A DNA stretch of 64,000 bases from SVTX01 sp045653805 (GTDB lineage Bacteria > Bacillota > Clostridia > Oscillospirales > CAG-272). The DNA is taken from positions 5,601-69,600 of the forward strand of contig JAZOMF010000079.1 in assembly GCA_045653805.1 (NCBI GenBank), given 5' to 3'. Below, piece after piece: positions 50,317 to 58,459 of this stretch. The notes beneath the pieces were generated by a model. That model made no database searches. It was not told the DNA's origin and saw only the letters and a list, made by a program, of their open reading frames with translations. How positions within the stretch are numbered: position 1 is the stretch's first letter; the number at the start of each line of letters is the position of its first letter. The translations under genes and the position numbers were made by a program.

Positions 50317-50343
50317 ATTTAACATTTAACCTAAGTGTTAAAT
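50317..50343 (-). promoter_or_regulatory. Probable SdpR operator
   Basis: ATTTAACA (50317-50324) and TGTTAAAT (50336-50343) form a perfect eight-base inverted repeat; an overlapping ATTTAAC/GTTAAAT pair with six-base spacing lies inside. It begins two bases downstream of the -10 box and covers the transcription start, so a bound repressor would block the promoter. Confidence 0.75.
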
Positions 50344-50345
50344 AT

Positions 50346-50374
50346 AGTATACCATGATTTTATGCGTTTGTCAA
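50346..50374 (-). promoter_or_regulatory. Sigma-A promoter of the sdpR-sdpI-CPBP operon
   Basis: On the minus strand: TTGACA (50369-50374), 17-base spacer, TATACT (50346-50351). Confidence 0.88.
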
Positions 50375-50427
50375 TAGGGGAGTGAAGGAAATTTTGAAAT
50401 TCAAGCAAAAAATTAAAAATTCAAGCA

Positions 50428-50672
50428 AAAAAAGAGAGGCATAAAGCCTCTCTTTTGCTATGGTCGAAGTGGCGGGACTCAGAACCTTTACACAAAATTG
50501 CAAGCAATTTTGGTGGTAGATTCAAATGGCACCGTACGATCCAAGAATAACAAAAAGAGAGGTGTAAAAACCTCTCTTTTTGCTTGGTCGGAGTGACGGG
50601 ATTCAGAACCTTTACACAAAATTGCGGGCAATTTTGGTGGTAGATTCAAATGGCACCGTACGATCCAGGCAT
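50428..50672 (-). repeat. Two tandem degenerate units: tRNA-3'-end-like sequence plus intrinsic terminator
   Basis: Downstream of tRNA-Pro on the minus strand lie two ~123-base units. Each has a stretch GGATCGTACGGTGCCATTTG..., a hairpin of AAAATTGC-x-GCAATTTT, then a tRNA 3'-end-like part (GGTTCTGAATCCCGTCACTC, CGACCA; in the second copy GGTTCTGAGTCCCGCCACTT, CGACCA) and a terminator hairpin (AAGAGAGG...CCTCTCTT) at 50552-50582 and 50428-50456. The T-loop and CCA region copies that of the adjacent tRNA-Pro. The 5' half of a tRNA is missing in both. Part of the 924-base gap 50326-51249, which has no protein gene. Confidence 0.7.
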
Positions 50673-50706
50673 AAAAAAGCAGAGGCATCAAGCCTCTGCT
50701 TTTTTA
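50673..50706 (-). terminator. Intrinsic terminator of tRNA-Pro
   Basis: AAAAAAGCAGAGGC-ATCAA-GCCTCTGCTTTTTT, directly after the CCA end on the minus strand. Confidence 0.88.
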
Positions 50707-50783
50707 TGGTCGGTGTGACGGGATTCGAACCCACGACCTCTTGGTCCCGAACCAAGCGCACTACCAAACTGTGCCACACCCCG
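50707..50783 (-). tRNA. tRNA-Pro (anticodon CGG)
   Basis: Minus strand: acceptor CGGGGTG with CACACCG (one G-A mismatch at the fourth pair), D arm GCAC...GTGC, anticodon stem CTTGG/CCAAG around TTCGGGA giving anticodon CGG, T arm GTGGG-TTCGAAT-CCCGT, and an encoded CCA. Promoter and terminator are present. The acceptor mismatch is unusual and is mentioned among the findings. Confidence 0.88.
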
Positions 50784-50812
50784 AGAAATAAAATTGTTCA
50801 AAATAATCGCGC

Positions 50813-50974
50813 ACTAACTGTTGTGACTAAGGTTCAAGCTTCGTCGCGCGCAACTCGCTTTCACCAAGTCACTGCCACTCCTTATTGCTCCCTTCATCCG
50901 CCACCGGCGGCGGTCGCAAACGTCCCAAACTGTGCCACACCCCGAAAACAGTATTAACGCGAACAACAGTTAGT
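50813..50974. repeat. Inverted repeat and duplicated tRNA-Pro 5' end in the tRNA leader
   Basis: ACTAACTGTTGT (50813-50824) and its reverse complement ACAACAGTTAGT (50963-50974) bound ~160 bases. Within, 50925-50945 repeats 21 bases of the tRNA-Pro 5' end (the same bases as 50764-50784: acceptor 5' strand and D stem). The rest of the interval shows no gene. Confidence 0.75.
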
Positions 50975-51000
50975 ATAACACATCGCAAAACTTTTGTCAA
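50972..51000 (-). promoter_or_regulatory. Sigma-A promoter for tRNA-Pro
   Basis: On the minus strand: TTGACA (50995-51000), 17-base spacer, TATACT (50972-50977). The -10 box overlaps the right arm of the inverted repeat, and the tRNA begins about 180 bases downstream, a long leader for a tRNA. Confidence 0.82.
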
Positions 51001-51167
51001 GGGGGTGGAGAGGGAAAAAAGCAAATAATGAGGCTTTTTTATTGGGTTTATTCTGAAAACTGACCGAAAAGGTCAGCCGTTCACAAAATTTTGGTAATTA
51101 AACGCCTCATATTAAATATATATAATAATAATTTAAAAAAATTTAAAAAATATATATTAAAAATAGG

Positions 51168-51196
51168 TTGTAAAAAGCACAAAAATGTAGTATAAT
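51168..51196 (+). promoter_or_regulatory. Sigma-A promoter of the A-T-R reductase/activase operon
   Basis: TTGTAA (51168-51173), 17-base spacer, TATAAT (51191-51196), within a very A+T-rich stretch (51110-51170). Confidence 0.75.
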
Positions 51197-51249
51197 GTAT
51201 GATGGTTTTATATGTCCGCGCGAATTTGCACTTGAATGGAGTTTAAATT

Positions 51250-54201
51250 GTGAAAAAAGTTCTTCGTGATCTTCAGGAATATATGAGCGAAATTGCCAAG
51301 GCGTACGGCAAAAAAGATGCCTATCGCTACTTTGTCAATGACCGTGTAGTATCCAAGACATTTATCGAATTTGAAAGAGACGTTAATGCTGTCGCTTCTT
51401 ATTTCGTTAAAAATAGATGGCACGGTAAGCACATCGCTATAATTGGATCAACAAGCTACCCTTGGGTGGTGACCTTTTTGGCGGTTGAGTGCAGTGGTAA
51501 CGTGGTTATCCCTATCGACAAAATGCTTCCTGAAGTTGACATGATCAATCTCTTGGCAATGGGTGATGCAGACGTTGTGTTTCTTGCTGATGAGTTCGCG
51601 TCTATGGCAACTCCTATAAGCGCGGCAGAGAATAATGTTCAGGAAATCATCTGCTTCACCGGAAAAAAATATGAAGAATGCCTTGCTACAGAGCCTGTTG
51701 ATCTGCCCAAGATCGATCCCGATGCTATGGCAGAGATACTTTTCACTTCGGGCACGACCGGCGTGAGCAAGGGTGTTATGCTTACACAAAGAAACATTGT
51801 TTCCAATATTTGCGACATATATAGAATGGACTTCAGACAGAATCTTGATTGTGATGCTATCGTTATGTCGGTTCTTCCCATTCACCATACCTTTGAGTTG
51901 ACGGTGGACAACCTTGGCGTGCTTTATTGCGGTGCGACCGTATGCATTAACGATAAGCTCGAGAATATCGTTGCAAACCTTAACCTTTTCAAGCCATCCG
52001 TAATTTTGGTAGTTCCCGCAATAGCAGAGGCTTTCTACAAAAAGGTTATGGACGGACTTTCCAGCGGAAGCAATAAGAGAAAGATTGCCTTTGCCCGCAA
52101 GTTAAGCAAGATATGCAAGTTCTTTAAGATCAACGCCAAGCGCAAGATATATAAGTCGGTTCTCAAGAAGTTTGGCGGCAATCTTACTAACGTTATCGTC
52201 GGCGGCGCAGCACTTCGCCCCGAGATAGCCGAGGCATTCGACGAGTTTGGTGTAAATATGTATCAGGGCTACGGACTTACCGAGTGCGCCCCCCTTATTT
52301 CTGCAAACTATCCGGGGTGCAATAAATTCGGTTCTGTGGGTAAGCCCGTAGAGTATATGGACGTGAAGATCGTTGACGGCGAGATCATGGTAAAGGGCTC
52401 AGGCGTGATGTTGGGATACTACAAGAATCCCAAGGCAACTGCAGAGGCTTTCACCGAGGACGGATATCTCCACACAGGAGACCTGGGCTGGCAGGACGAG
52501 GATGGCTACCTCTACATAACAGGCCGCTCCAAGAACCTTATAATTCTCGACAACGGAAAAAATATATACCCCGAGGAGCTTGAGTCTCACATCGGAAATA
52601 TCGTAGGCATCAAGGACGTAATGGTTTACGAGAACAAGGGTAAGATCTGTGCCGCAGTTCTCCCCGTCAACGCCAATGACGAAAATCTTATCAAGCAGAT
52701 AAAGCAGGGAATAAAGGATTTTAATGCCGAACAGCCATCCTATAAGAGAATAGTTTCTATTGTCTTTATTTCCAAGGAGTTCCCCAAGACCACTACCTTA
52801 AAGATAAAGCGTAAGGAAGCGGTTAAGATGATAAAGGAGCAGGTGGTTAAAAAGACCGTGGCTCACGTTCCTCCCACCACTCGCGAGCAGAAAAAGATAG
52901 TTACAGCCTACGAAAACGTGCTCGGATGCAAGAACATCGGCATCAAGGATGATTTCTTCGACCTTGGAGGCGATAGCCTTGCAGCACTTGAGGTGGCATC
53001 AATCATCGGCGTTCCTGCGCAGGAGCTTTACGAGAATCCCACCGCAGAGCTGCTTGAAAAGGTGCTTATCGAGGCAAAGGTCAAGGCAAAGACAGAGAGA
53101 AGCGGCGTTGACGTAAACGAGCTTATCAAACACAAGGCTAATATAGATAGCAATCAGGAGGTCGAGCGCATACTGTTGACGGGTGCGACGGGATACCTCG
53201 GTGCCCACATTCTCCGTGAGCTTATGCGCCGTGGAATCAAGGTTCGTTGCCTTGTGCGAAGTGAAGAAAAGCTTCGACAGGTGCTTGAATATTATTTCCC
53301 CAAGGAATATAAAAAGTTCAATTATAAAGTGGTAATCGGTGACATAACCCAGCCCAAACTCGGTCTTACCGATGAAAAATACCACAGTCTTGCGAAAAAG
53401 ATTGATATGGTTATCCACACTGCGGCAAACGTAAGCCATGCGGGTCACTACGAGGAGTTTGAGCTGACCAACGTCATAGGTACACAAAATGTTATTGATT
53501 TTTGTAGTTTTGCAGGCGCGGTGCTTCAGCATACCTCAACCGCCAGTGTTCACGGTGCGGGAACGGTTGCGCAGAAGAATCCCGACGCGATTTTTGACGA
53601 GTTCTGCCTCGACGTAGGTCAAAATTACGTTCAGAACGTTTATATTCACTCAAAGTATAAAGCAGAGGAGAGAGTTCTCCTTGCAAGAGAAGAGGGACTT
53701 CGTGCAAACATTTTTCGAATCGGTAACCTCACTTGGCGCGCAAAGGACGGAAAGTTCCAGAAAAATGCAGGATCCAACGGGTTCCTTGGTCGTTGTCGCG
53801 GAATTTTGCAGGTAGGCGTTTATTGTAGCGAGATCGACGAATACCCCATCGACTTTACAGCAGTAGACGAGTGTGCAGACGCCTTTGTTCGTCTTTCCCT
53901 CAACCACAAGGTTAATAACATTTATCATATGTACAACCCTGACCTTTTCTCAATCGGAAGGTTTGGTAAAAAGTGCTTTGTGAAGTTAAAGAAGGTATCC
54001 CACGAGGAATTTGAAAAGAAGGTAAGAGATAATATCAGCGAAAAGGATGTTGCAATTCTTTCCTTCTACAGTACCATAGCATCTGAATCTGCCAACGTGC
54101 CTATGAGCAACGATTTTACCGTTAAGGAGCTTAAAAAGCTCGGGTTTAAGTGGTCTAAGATCAAGCTCAAATACCTCAGCTTCATGAGAAAGCTCAAATA
54201 A
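51250..54201 (+). CDS. Carboxylic-acid-reductase-like enzyme: adenylation, carrier and thioester-reductase domains
   Basis: A 983-residue A-T-R protein. Residues 1 to ~545 are an AMP-forming acyl ligase of the long-chain FadD type (LFTSGTTGVSKGVMLTQRN at 164-182; YQGYGLTECAPLIS; YLHTGDLGWQDEDGYLYITG; a lysine near NGKNIYPEELE). Residues ~565-630 are a carrier protein with FDLGGDSLAALE, phosphopantetheine on Ser576. Residues ~640-983 are a thioester reductase (LLTGATGYLGAHILREL from 642; Tyr798-x3-Lys802). Such enzymes activate a carboxylic acid, load it as a thioester and release it as an aldehyde with NAD(P)H. A fatty acid is the likely substrate. GTG start with GGAG nine bases ahead. First gene of a three-gene operon. 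Confidence 0.87.
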   Translation: MKKVLRDLQEYMSEIAKAYGKKDAYRYFVNDRVVSKTFIEFERDVNAVASYFVKNRWHGKHIAIIGSTSYPWVVTFLAVECSGNVVIPIDKMLPEVDMINLLAMGDADVVFLADEFASMATPISAAENNVQEIICFTGKKYEECLATEPVDLPKIDPDAMAEILFTSGTTGVSKGVMLTQRNIVSNICDIYRMDFRQNLDCDAIVMSVLPIHHTFELTVDNLGVLYCGATVCINDKLENIVANLNLFKPSVILVVPAIAEAFYKKVMDGLSSGSNKRKIAFARKLSKICKFFKINAKRKIYKSVLKKFGGNLTNVIVGGAALRPEIAEAFDEFGVNMYQGYGLTECAPLISANYPGCNKFGSVGKPVEYMDVKIVDGEIMVKGSGVMLGYYKNPKATAEAFTEDGYLHTGDLGWQDEDGYLYITGRSKNLIILDNGKNIYPEELESHIGNIVGIKDVMVYENKGKICAAVLPVNANDENLIKQIKQGIKDFNAEQPSYKRIVSIVFISKEFPKTTTLKIKRKEAVKMIKEQVVKKTVAHVPPTTREQKKIVTAYENVLGCKNIGIKDDFFDLGGDSLAALEVASIIGVPAQELYENPTAELLEKVLIEAKVKAKTERSGVDVNELIKHKANIDSNQEVERILLTGATGYLGAHILRELMRRGIKVRCLVRSEEKLRQVLEYYFPKEYKKFNYKVVIGDITQPKLGLTDEKYHSLAKKIDMVIHTAANVSHAGHYEEFELTNVIGTQNVIDFCSFAGAVLQHTSTASVHGAGTVAQKNPDAIFDEFCLDVGQNYVQNVYIHSKYKAEERVLLAREEGLRANIFRIGNLTWRAKDGKFQKNAGSNGFLGRCRGILQVGVYCSEIDEYPIDFTAVDECADAFVRLSLNHKVNNIYHMYNPDLFSIGRFGKKCFVKLKKVSHEEFEKKVRDNISEKDVAILSFYSTIASESANVPMSNDFTVKELKKLGFKWSKIKLKYLSFMRKLK

Positions 54202-54215
54202 GAGAAAGGAATACT

Positions 54216-57140
54216 ATGAGAATAGGTATTGATATAGGATCAACCACAATCAAATGTGTTGTGCTTGACGATAACGGCAATCTTCTCCATAAGAGCTATG
54301 AGCGTCACTACGCCATGATCACCGAGAAGACCCGTGAAGTCATCAAAGGATTAATCGAAAAATTTAATATAACCGAGCCTGTAGTCTGTGCGGTTTCGGG
54401 CTCTGCGGGTATGGGACTTGCCGAGCGTGCAGGCGTACCATTCGTGCAGGAGGTTTATGCTACCAAGGTTGCTATCAGCAACCGTCTGCCCGATACCGAC
54501 GTAGTTATTGAGCTTGGCGGCGAGGATGCAAAGATACTCTTCCTTAAAGGAAATCTTGAGGTTAGAATGAACGGTACCTGTGCCGGCGGTACGGGTGCGT
54601 TTGCCGACCAGATGGCAAGCCTTATGCAGATCGAAACGGGCGAGATGAACGAGCTGGCAAAGAGCTACGAGAAGATATACTCCATCGCATCGCGTTGCGG
54701 AGTTTTCGCAAAGACTGACATCCAGCCCCTCTTGAATCAGGGCGCGAGAAAAGAGGACATCTCGGCAAGTATCTTCTACGCGATCGTTAACCAGACCATC
54801 ACAGGTCTTGCACAGGGTCACCCCATCGAGGGCAATATAGTGTATCTCGGCGGTCCCTTGACCTTCCTCTCCGAGCTTCGTCGTGCATTTGATAAGACTA
54901 TCGGATGCGAGGGCACTTGCCCCGAGGATTCTCTTGTGTTCGTTGCTCTCGGAGCGGCTTACTACGCCGAGGAGAAGGTAGACCTTCAAAAGGCTTACGA
55001 AATAATCGGTGAGAAGGCGGATTTCACCGCCGACACCTCTCTCCGTCCTCTCTTTACCGACAGAGCTGAGTACGATGAGTTTATGGAGCGCCACAACGCT
55101 CACAGAGTGCCCCGAAACGAGGGAGTTGAGTATTCGGGCGATGCCTACCTCGGTATCGACTCGGGTTCTACCACCTTGAAGCTGGTTTTGACCGATAAGG
55201 ACGGCTCTATCATCTTCTCTAAGTATCAGTCTAATCAGGGTAAGCCCATCGAGGTCGTAAGAGATACCCTTATTGAAATGTATGAGAAGTATCCTAACGT
55301 CAAGATCGTTTCCTCTGCGGTAACGGGTTACGGCGAGGATATGATGAGAAGTGCGCTTGGTATCGATATCGGCGTGGTTGAGACGGTGGCTCACTTTACC
55401 GCGGCTAAGTATTTTATGCCTGACGTTGAGTTTATCATCGACATCGGCGGTCAGGATATGAAGTGCTTTAAGATTCGAAACGGCGCTATTGATAATATAT
55501 TCCTCAACGAGGCTTGCTCCTCGGGTTGCGGCTCCTTCCTCCAGACCTTTGCCAACTCCTTGGGTTACCCCATCGACGAGTTTGCAAATCTCGGTCTTTT
55601 TGGAAACAATCCCGTTGACCTGGGATCGAGATGCACCGTATTTATGAACTCATCGGTAAAGCAGGCGCAGAAGGAAGGCGTTACCGTTGAGAATATCTCT
55701 GCTGGACTTTCCATCAGCGTAGTTAAGAACGCGCTTTATAAGGTTATAAGAGTTCACTCGGCAGAGGAGCTTGGAAAGAGAATAGTTGTTCAAGGCGGTA
55801 CCTTCCTCAATAACGCGGTTCTTCGTGCATTTGAGCAGGAGATCGGAGTAGAGGTCATTCGTCCCGACATCGCAGGAATGATGGGTGCTTATGGTGCGGC
55901 ACTTTACGCCAAGCAGATGAAAAAGCATAAGGGTTATTCGGGAATTCTCTCCTACGAGGATATGAAGAGCTTTACATATTCCATCAAGAGCGTGACCTGT
56001 AAGGGCTGTAACAACCGCTGTCAGCTTACCGTCAACGATTTCGGCGGCGGACGCAGATTTATCGGTGGCAACCGTTGTGAAAAGCCGGTTACCAACAAGG
56101 CGCAGGACGATTCTCTCAATCTCTACGAATATAAGCTCCAAAAGCTTGCTTCTTACCCCGAGGGAGAGGGAAGTCGCGGAGTTATCGGTCTTCCTATGGC
56201 ACTTAATATGTATGAGCTGTATCCTTTCTGGAATACGCTCTTCCGCGAGCTTGGATTTACCGTTAAAATGAGCGGATTTTCCAACCGTAAGCTCTATCTT
56301 AAGGGTCAGGGAACTATCCCATCGGATACCGTATGCTTCCCCGCAAAGATGGTGCACGGACATATCCAGCAGCTGATAGAGATGGGTGTTGATACTATCT
56401 TCTACCCCTGTATGACCTACAATTTCAATGAAAAGAAGGCCAAAAACTGCTTTAACTGTGCGGTTATCGCAGGATATCCCGAGGTTATCGAGGCAAATAC
56501 CCTCAACTTCGGTAAGATAAAGTACGTAAACGATTACGTAGGCCCTCACAACAGAGGAGAGTTTGCTTCGCGCTTTACAAAGGTGCTTGAAAAGCATTTC
56601 GGCTCGTTCAAGGCAAGCGACGTGAAGAAGGCTTGTAAGAAGGCTTACGAGGCGTATGACGAATATATGGCAGACGTAAACCGCGAGGGCTTGCGCATCG
56701 TCGAGGCGGCAAGAGCAGAGGATAAGAAGATAATCGTTCTTGCAGGTCGCCCCTACCACGCCGACCCCGAGATAAACCACGGAATACATAAGCTCATCGC
56801 CGCACTCGGCTTTGCCGTTGTGTCGGAGGATGCGGTCGCTTGTATGGTTGATAAGTTCAACGTCAACCTTATGAGCCAGTGGACGTATCACCAAAGACTT
56901 TTCTCTGCGGCAAAGTACGTGTCGGAGCAGAACGACATGTTCATCGTTCACTTGGTTTCCTTCGGATGCGGTCTCGACGCGCTTACTACCGACGAGGTGA
57001 GAAGTCTGCTTGAGCACTACGGACATCTTTACACCCAGATCAAGATCGACGAGGTAACTAACCTGGGTGCTATCAAAATAAGACTGAGAAGCCTTATCGC
57101 GGCAATAGAACAGAAGAACAAGGAGAAGGGTAATGAATAA
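54216..57140 (+). CDS. Double BcrAD/BadFG-type activase fused to a DUF2229 region (PlsA-like)
   Basis: A 974-residue protein. Two ASKHA ATPase domains: residues ~1-265 (IGIDIGSTTIKCVVLDD; cluster cysteines 122 in NGTCAGGTGAF and 161 in ASRCGVFA) and ~311-570 (LGIDSGSTTLKLVLTDK; cysteines 434, 438, 473). Then comes a CxxCxxxC site (Cys595, 598, 602) and a 2-hydroxyglutaryl-CoA-dehydratase-like DUF2229 part (SDTVCFPAKMVHGHIQQLIE, YPCMTYNF). Such activases drive ATP-powered low-potential electron transfer. The domain order with the next gene resembles the two-gene plasmalogen locus plsA/plsR reported in Clostridium perfringens (recalled, unverified). It overlaps the next gene by eight bases. Confidence 0.8.
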   Translation: MRIGIDIGSTTIKCVVLDDNGNLLHKSYERHYAMITEKTREVIKGLIEKFNITEPVVCAVSGSAGMGLAERAGVPFVQEVYATKVAISNRLPDTDVVIELGGEDAKILFLKGNLEVRMNGTCAGGTGAFADQMASLMQIETGEMNELAKSYEKIYSIASRCGVFAKTDIQPLLNQGARKEDISASIFYAIVNQTITGLAQGHPIEGNIVYLGGPLTFLSELRRAFDKTIGCEGTCPEDSLVFVALGAAYYAEEKVDLQKAYEIIGEKADFTADTSLRPLFTDRAEYDEFMERHNAHRVPRNEGVEYSGDAYLGIDSGSTTLKLVLTDKDGSIIFSKYQSNQGKPIEVVRDTLIEMYEKYPNVKIVSSAVTGYGEDMMRSALGIDIGVVETVAHFTAAKYFMPDVEFIIDIGGQDMKCFKIRNGAIDNIFLNEACSSGCGSFLQTFANSLGYPIDEFANLGLFGNNPVDLGSRCTVFMNSSVKQAQKEGVTVENISAGLSISVVKNALYKVIRVHSAEELGKRIVVQGGTFLNNAVLRAFEQEIGVEVIRPDIAGMMGAYGAALYAKQMKKHKGYSGILSYEDMKSFTYSIKSVTCKGCNNRCQLTVNDFGGGRRFIGGNRCEKPVTNKAQDDSLNLYEYKLQKLASYPEGEGSRGVIGLPMALNMYELYPFWNTLFRELGFTVKMSGFSNRKLYLKGQGTIPSDTVCFPAKMVHGHIQQLIEMGVDTIFYPCMTYNFNEKKAKNCFNCAVIAGYPEVIEANTLNFGKIKYVNDYVGPHNRGEFASRFTKVLEKHFGSFKASDVKKACKKAYEAYDEYMADVNREGLRIVEAARAEDKKIIVLAGRPYHADPEINHGIHKLIAALGFAVVSEDAVACMVDKFNVNLMSQWTYHQRLFSAAKYVSEQNDMFIVHLVSFGCGLDALTTDEVRSLLEHYGHLYTQIKIDEVTNLGAIKIRLRSLIAAIEQKNKEKGNE

Positions 57141-58407
57141 GACGACGCATTACAGAGAAAGAGTTAAATTTACCCTTAAAATGAAGAAGGATTACACCAT
57201 CCTCACTCCCAGCATGGCGCCTATCCACTTCAAGATATTGCGCCCCATTCTTCAACGCGAGGGTTATAAGATCGACATTATGGAGAACGAGGGCCCCGAG
57301 GTTCTGGAGCTTGCCCTCAAATATCTCCACAACGATATGTGCTATCCTGCAATGCTTACCACGGGTCAGATGCTTGCAACCATGAAGAGCGGCAAATACG
57401 ACCCCGATAAGGTTGCAATGATCATCACCCAGTCGGGTGGCGGTTGCCGAGATAGTAACTATATCAACATTATGCGTAAGGCTTTCGAAAAGGCGGGCTA
57501 CCCCAACGTACCCTTCATTTCGGCTAACGTATGGCTTATGGAGCTTAATCCCGGCGTATTTATGAGCCCCGCAGGCTTCCTTCAGGCGGTCGCAGGACTT
57601 ATCTACGGAGATATGATAATGATATGCTCCAATCAGATCCGCCCCTACGAGGTCAATAAGGGCGAAACCGACGCTATGATCGAAAAGTGGACCACCAAGC
57701 TTGGCGAGACCTTCTATAAGGGTCGCGGATACAGCGTTGGCGCAATTAAGAAGAATCTTAAAGCAATTGCCGACGATTTTGCTTCTATTAAGATAGAAAA
57801 GACCGATAAGGTCAAGGTTGCAGTTATCGGAGAGCTTTTCCTTAAATATTCCGCGCCAGGTAACAACCACCTTGAAGAATTCCTCGCAGAGCAGGATTGC
57901 GAGGTCTACGTGCCCTCCATTCTCGGCTTTGGTATCTACAAGACCAACGGCGCGCTTGAGGACATCCGCCTTTACGGTGGCAACCCCTTCAAGAAGCTGA
58001 TACTTGAAGTGGTTATGAAGTATATGTTCTGGATGGAGGATATACTCATTTCGGCAATCGAGGCTAACCCCGCATTCGTTCCCCCCGAGAGAGTCAACGA
58101 CCTCAAAAAGAGAGCCGAGGGCGTTATCGGAATCGGAAACAGTATGGGCGAGGGCTGGTATCTTGCGGCAGAAATGCTGGAGTTTGCCGACCACGGATAT
58201 GAAAATATCGTTATCGTTCAGCCCTTCGGATGCCTGCCCTGCCACGTTGCGGCAAAGGGAATGATCAATAAGGTAAGACGAGTTGACCCCAGACTCAACA
58301 TCGTCGATATCGAGTACGACCCCGGCGCAACCAAGGTAAATCAGGAAAACCGTATCAAGCTTATGCTTGTAGTCGCAAAGGAAAATTTGCAGAAGAAAAA
58401 CAAGTAA
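57133..58407 (+). CDS. 2-Hydroxyacyl-CoA dehydratase/benzoyl-CoA reductase-like subunit (PlsR-like)
   Basis: A 424-residue protein of the HgdB/C-like group. Features: ILTPSMAPIHFKILRPILQR at the start, HNDMCYPAMLTTGQML with a likely cluster cysteine, QSGGGCRDSNYINIMRKAF, and near the end the paired-cysteine PFGCLPCHVAAKGMI and the acid-rich VDIEYDPGATKVNQENR. These are usual for the second subunit that holds a [4Fe-4S] cluster and takes electrons from the activase. It overlaps the activase gene by eight bases, so the two are made together; in many Clostridia the pair is one ~1400-residue protein. The substrate is unknown; glycerolipid esters are a candidate. Confidence 0.78.
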   Translation: MNKTTHYRERVKFTLKMKKDYTILTPSMAPIHFKILRPILQREGYKIDIMENEGPEVLELALKYLHNDMCYPAMLTTGQMLATMKSGKYDPDKVAMIITQSGGGCRDSNYINIMRKAFEKAGYPNVPFISANVWLMELNPGVFMSPAGFLQAVAGLIYGDMIMICSNQIRPYEVNKGETDAMIEKWTTKLGETFYKGRGYSVGAIKKNLKAIADDFASIKIEKTDKVKVAVIGELFLKYSAPGNNHLEEFLAEQDCEVYVPSILGFGIYKTNGALEDIRLYGGNPFKKLILEVVMKYMFWMEDILISAIEANPAFVPPERVNDLKKRAEGVIGIGNSMGEGWYLAAEMLEFADHGYENIVIVQPFGCLPCHVAAKGMINKVRRVDPRLNIVDIEYDPGATKVNQENRIKLMLVVAKENLQKKNK

Positions 58408-58411
58408 AAAT

Positions 58412-58446
58412 AAAGGACAGAGAATTAGTTTTCTCTGTCCTTTTTT
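58412..58446 (+). terminator. Intrinsic terminator of the A-T-R/activase operon
   Basis: AAAGGACAGAGAA (58412-58424) / TTCTCTGTCCTTT (58431-58443), six-base loop, T-run after. It is shared with the converging metH gene. Confidence 0.92.
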
Positions 58447-58459
58447 GTTTGCAAATTAT

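Noticed and set aside
50580..50957. Plus-strand open frame of 125 codons over the tRNA-Pro region
   Set aside because: It runs through the antisense of a tRNA and its terminator; such frames arise from the conserved T-loop sequence and are not genes.
54216..58407. Frameshift splitting one large activase protein into two genes
   Set aside because: The 8-base overlap has a proper ATG, both proteins have complete domain ends, and two-gene versions of this system are known, so a real two-gene arrangement is more likely.
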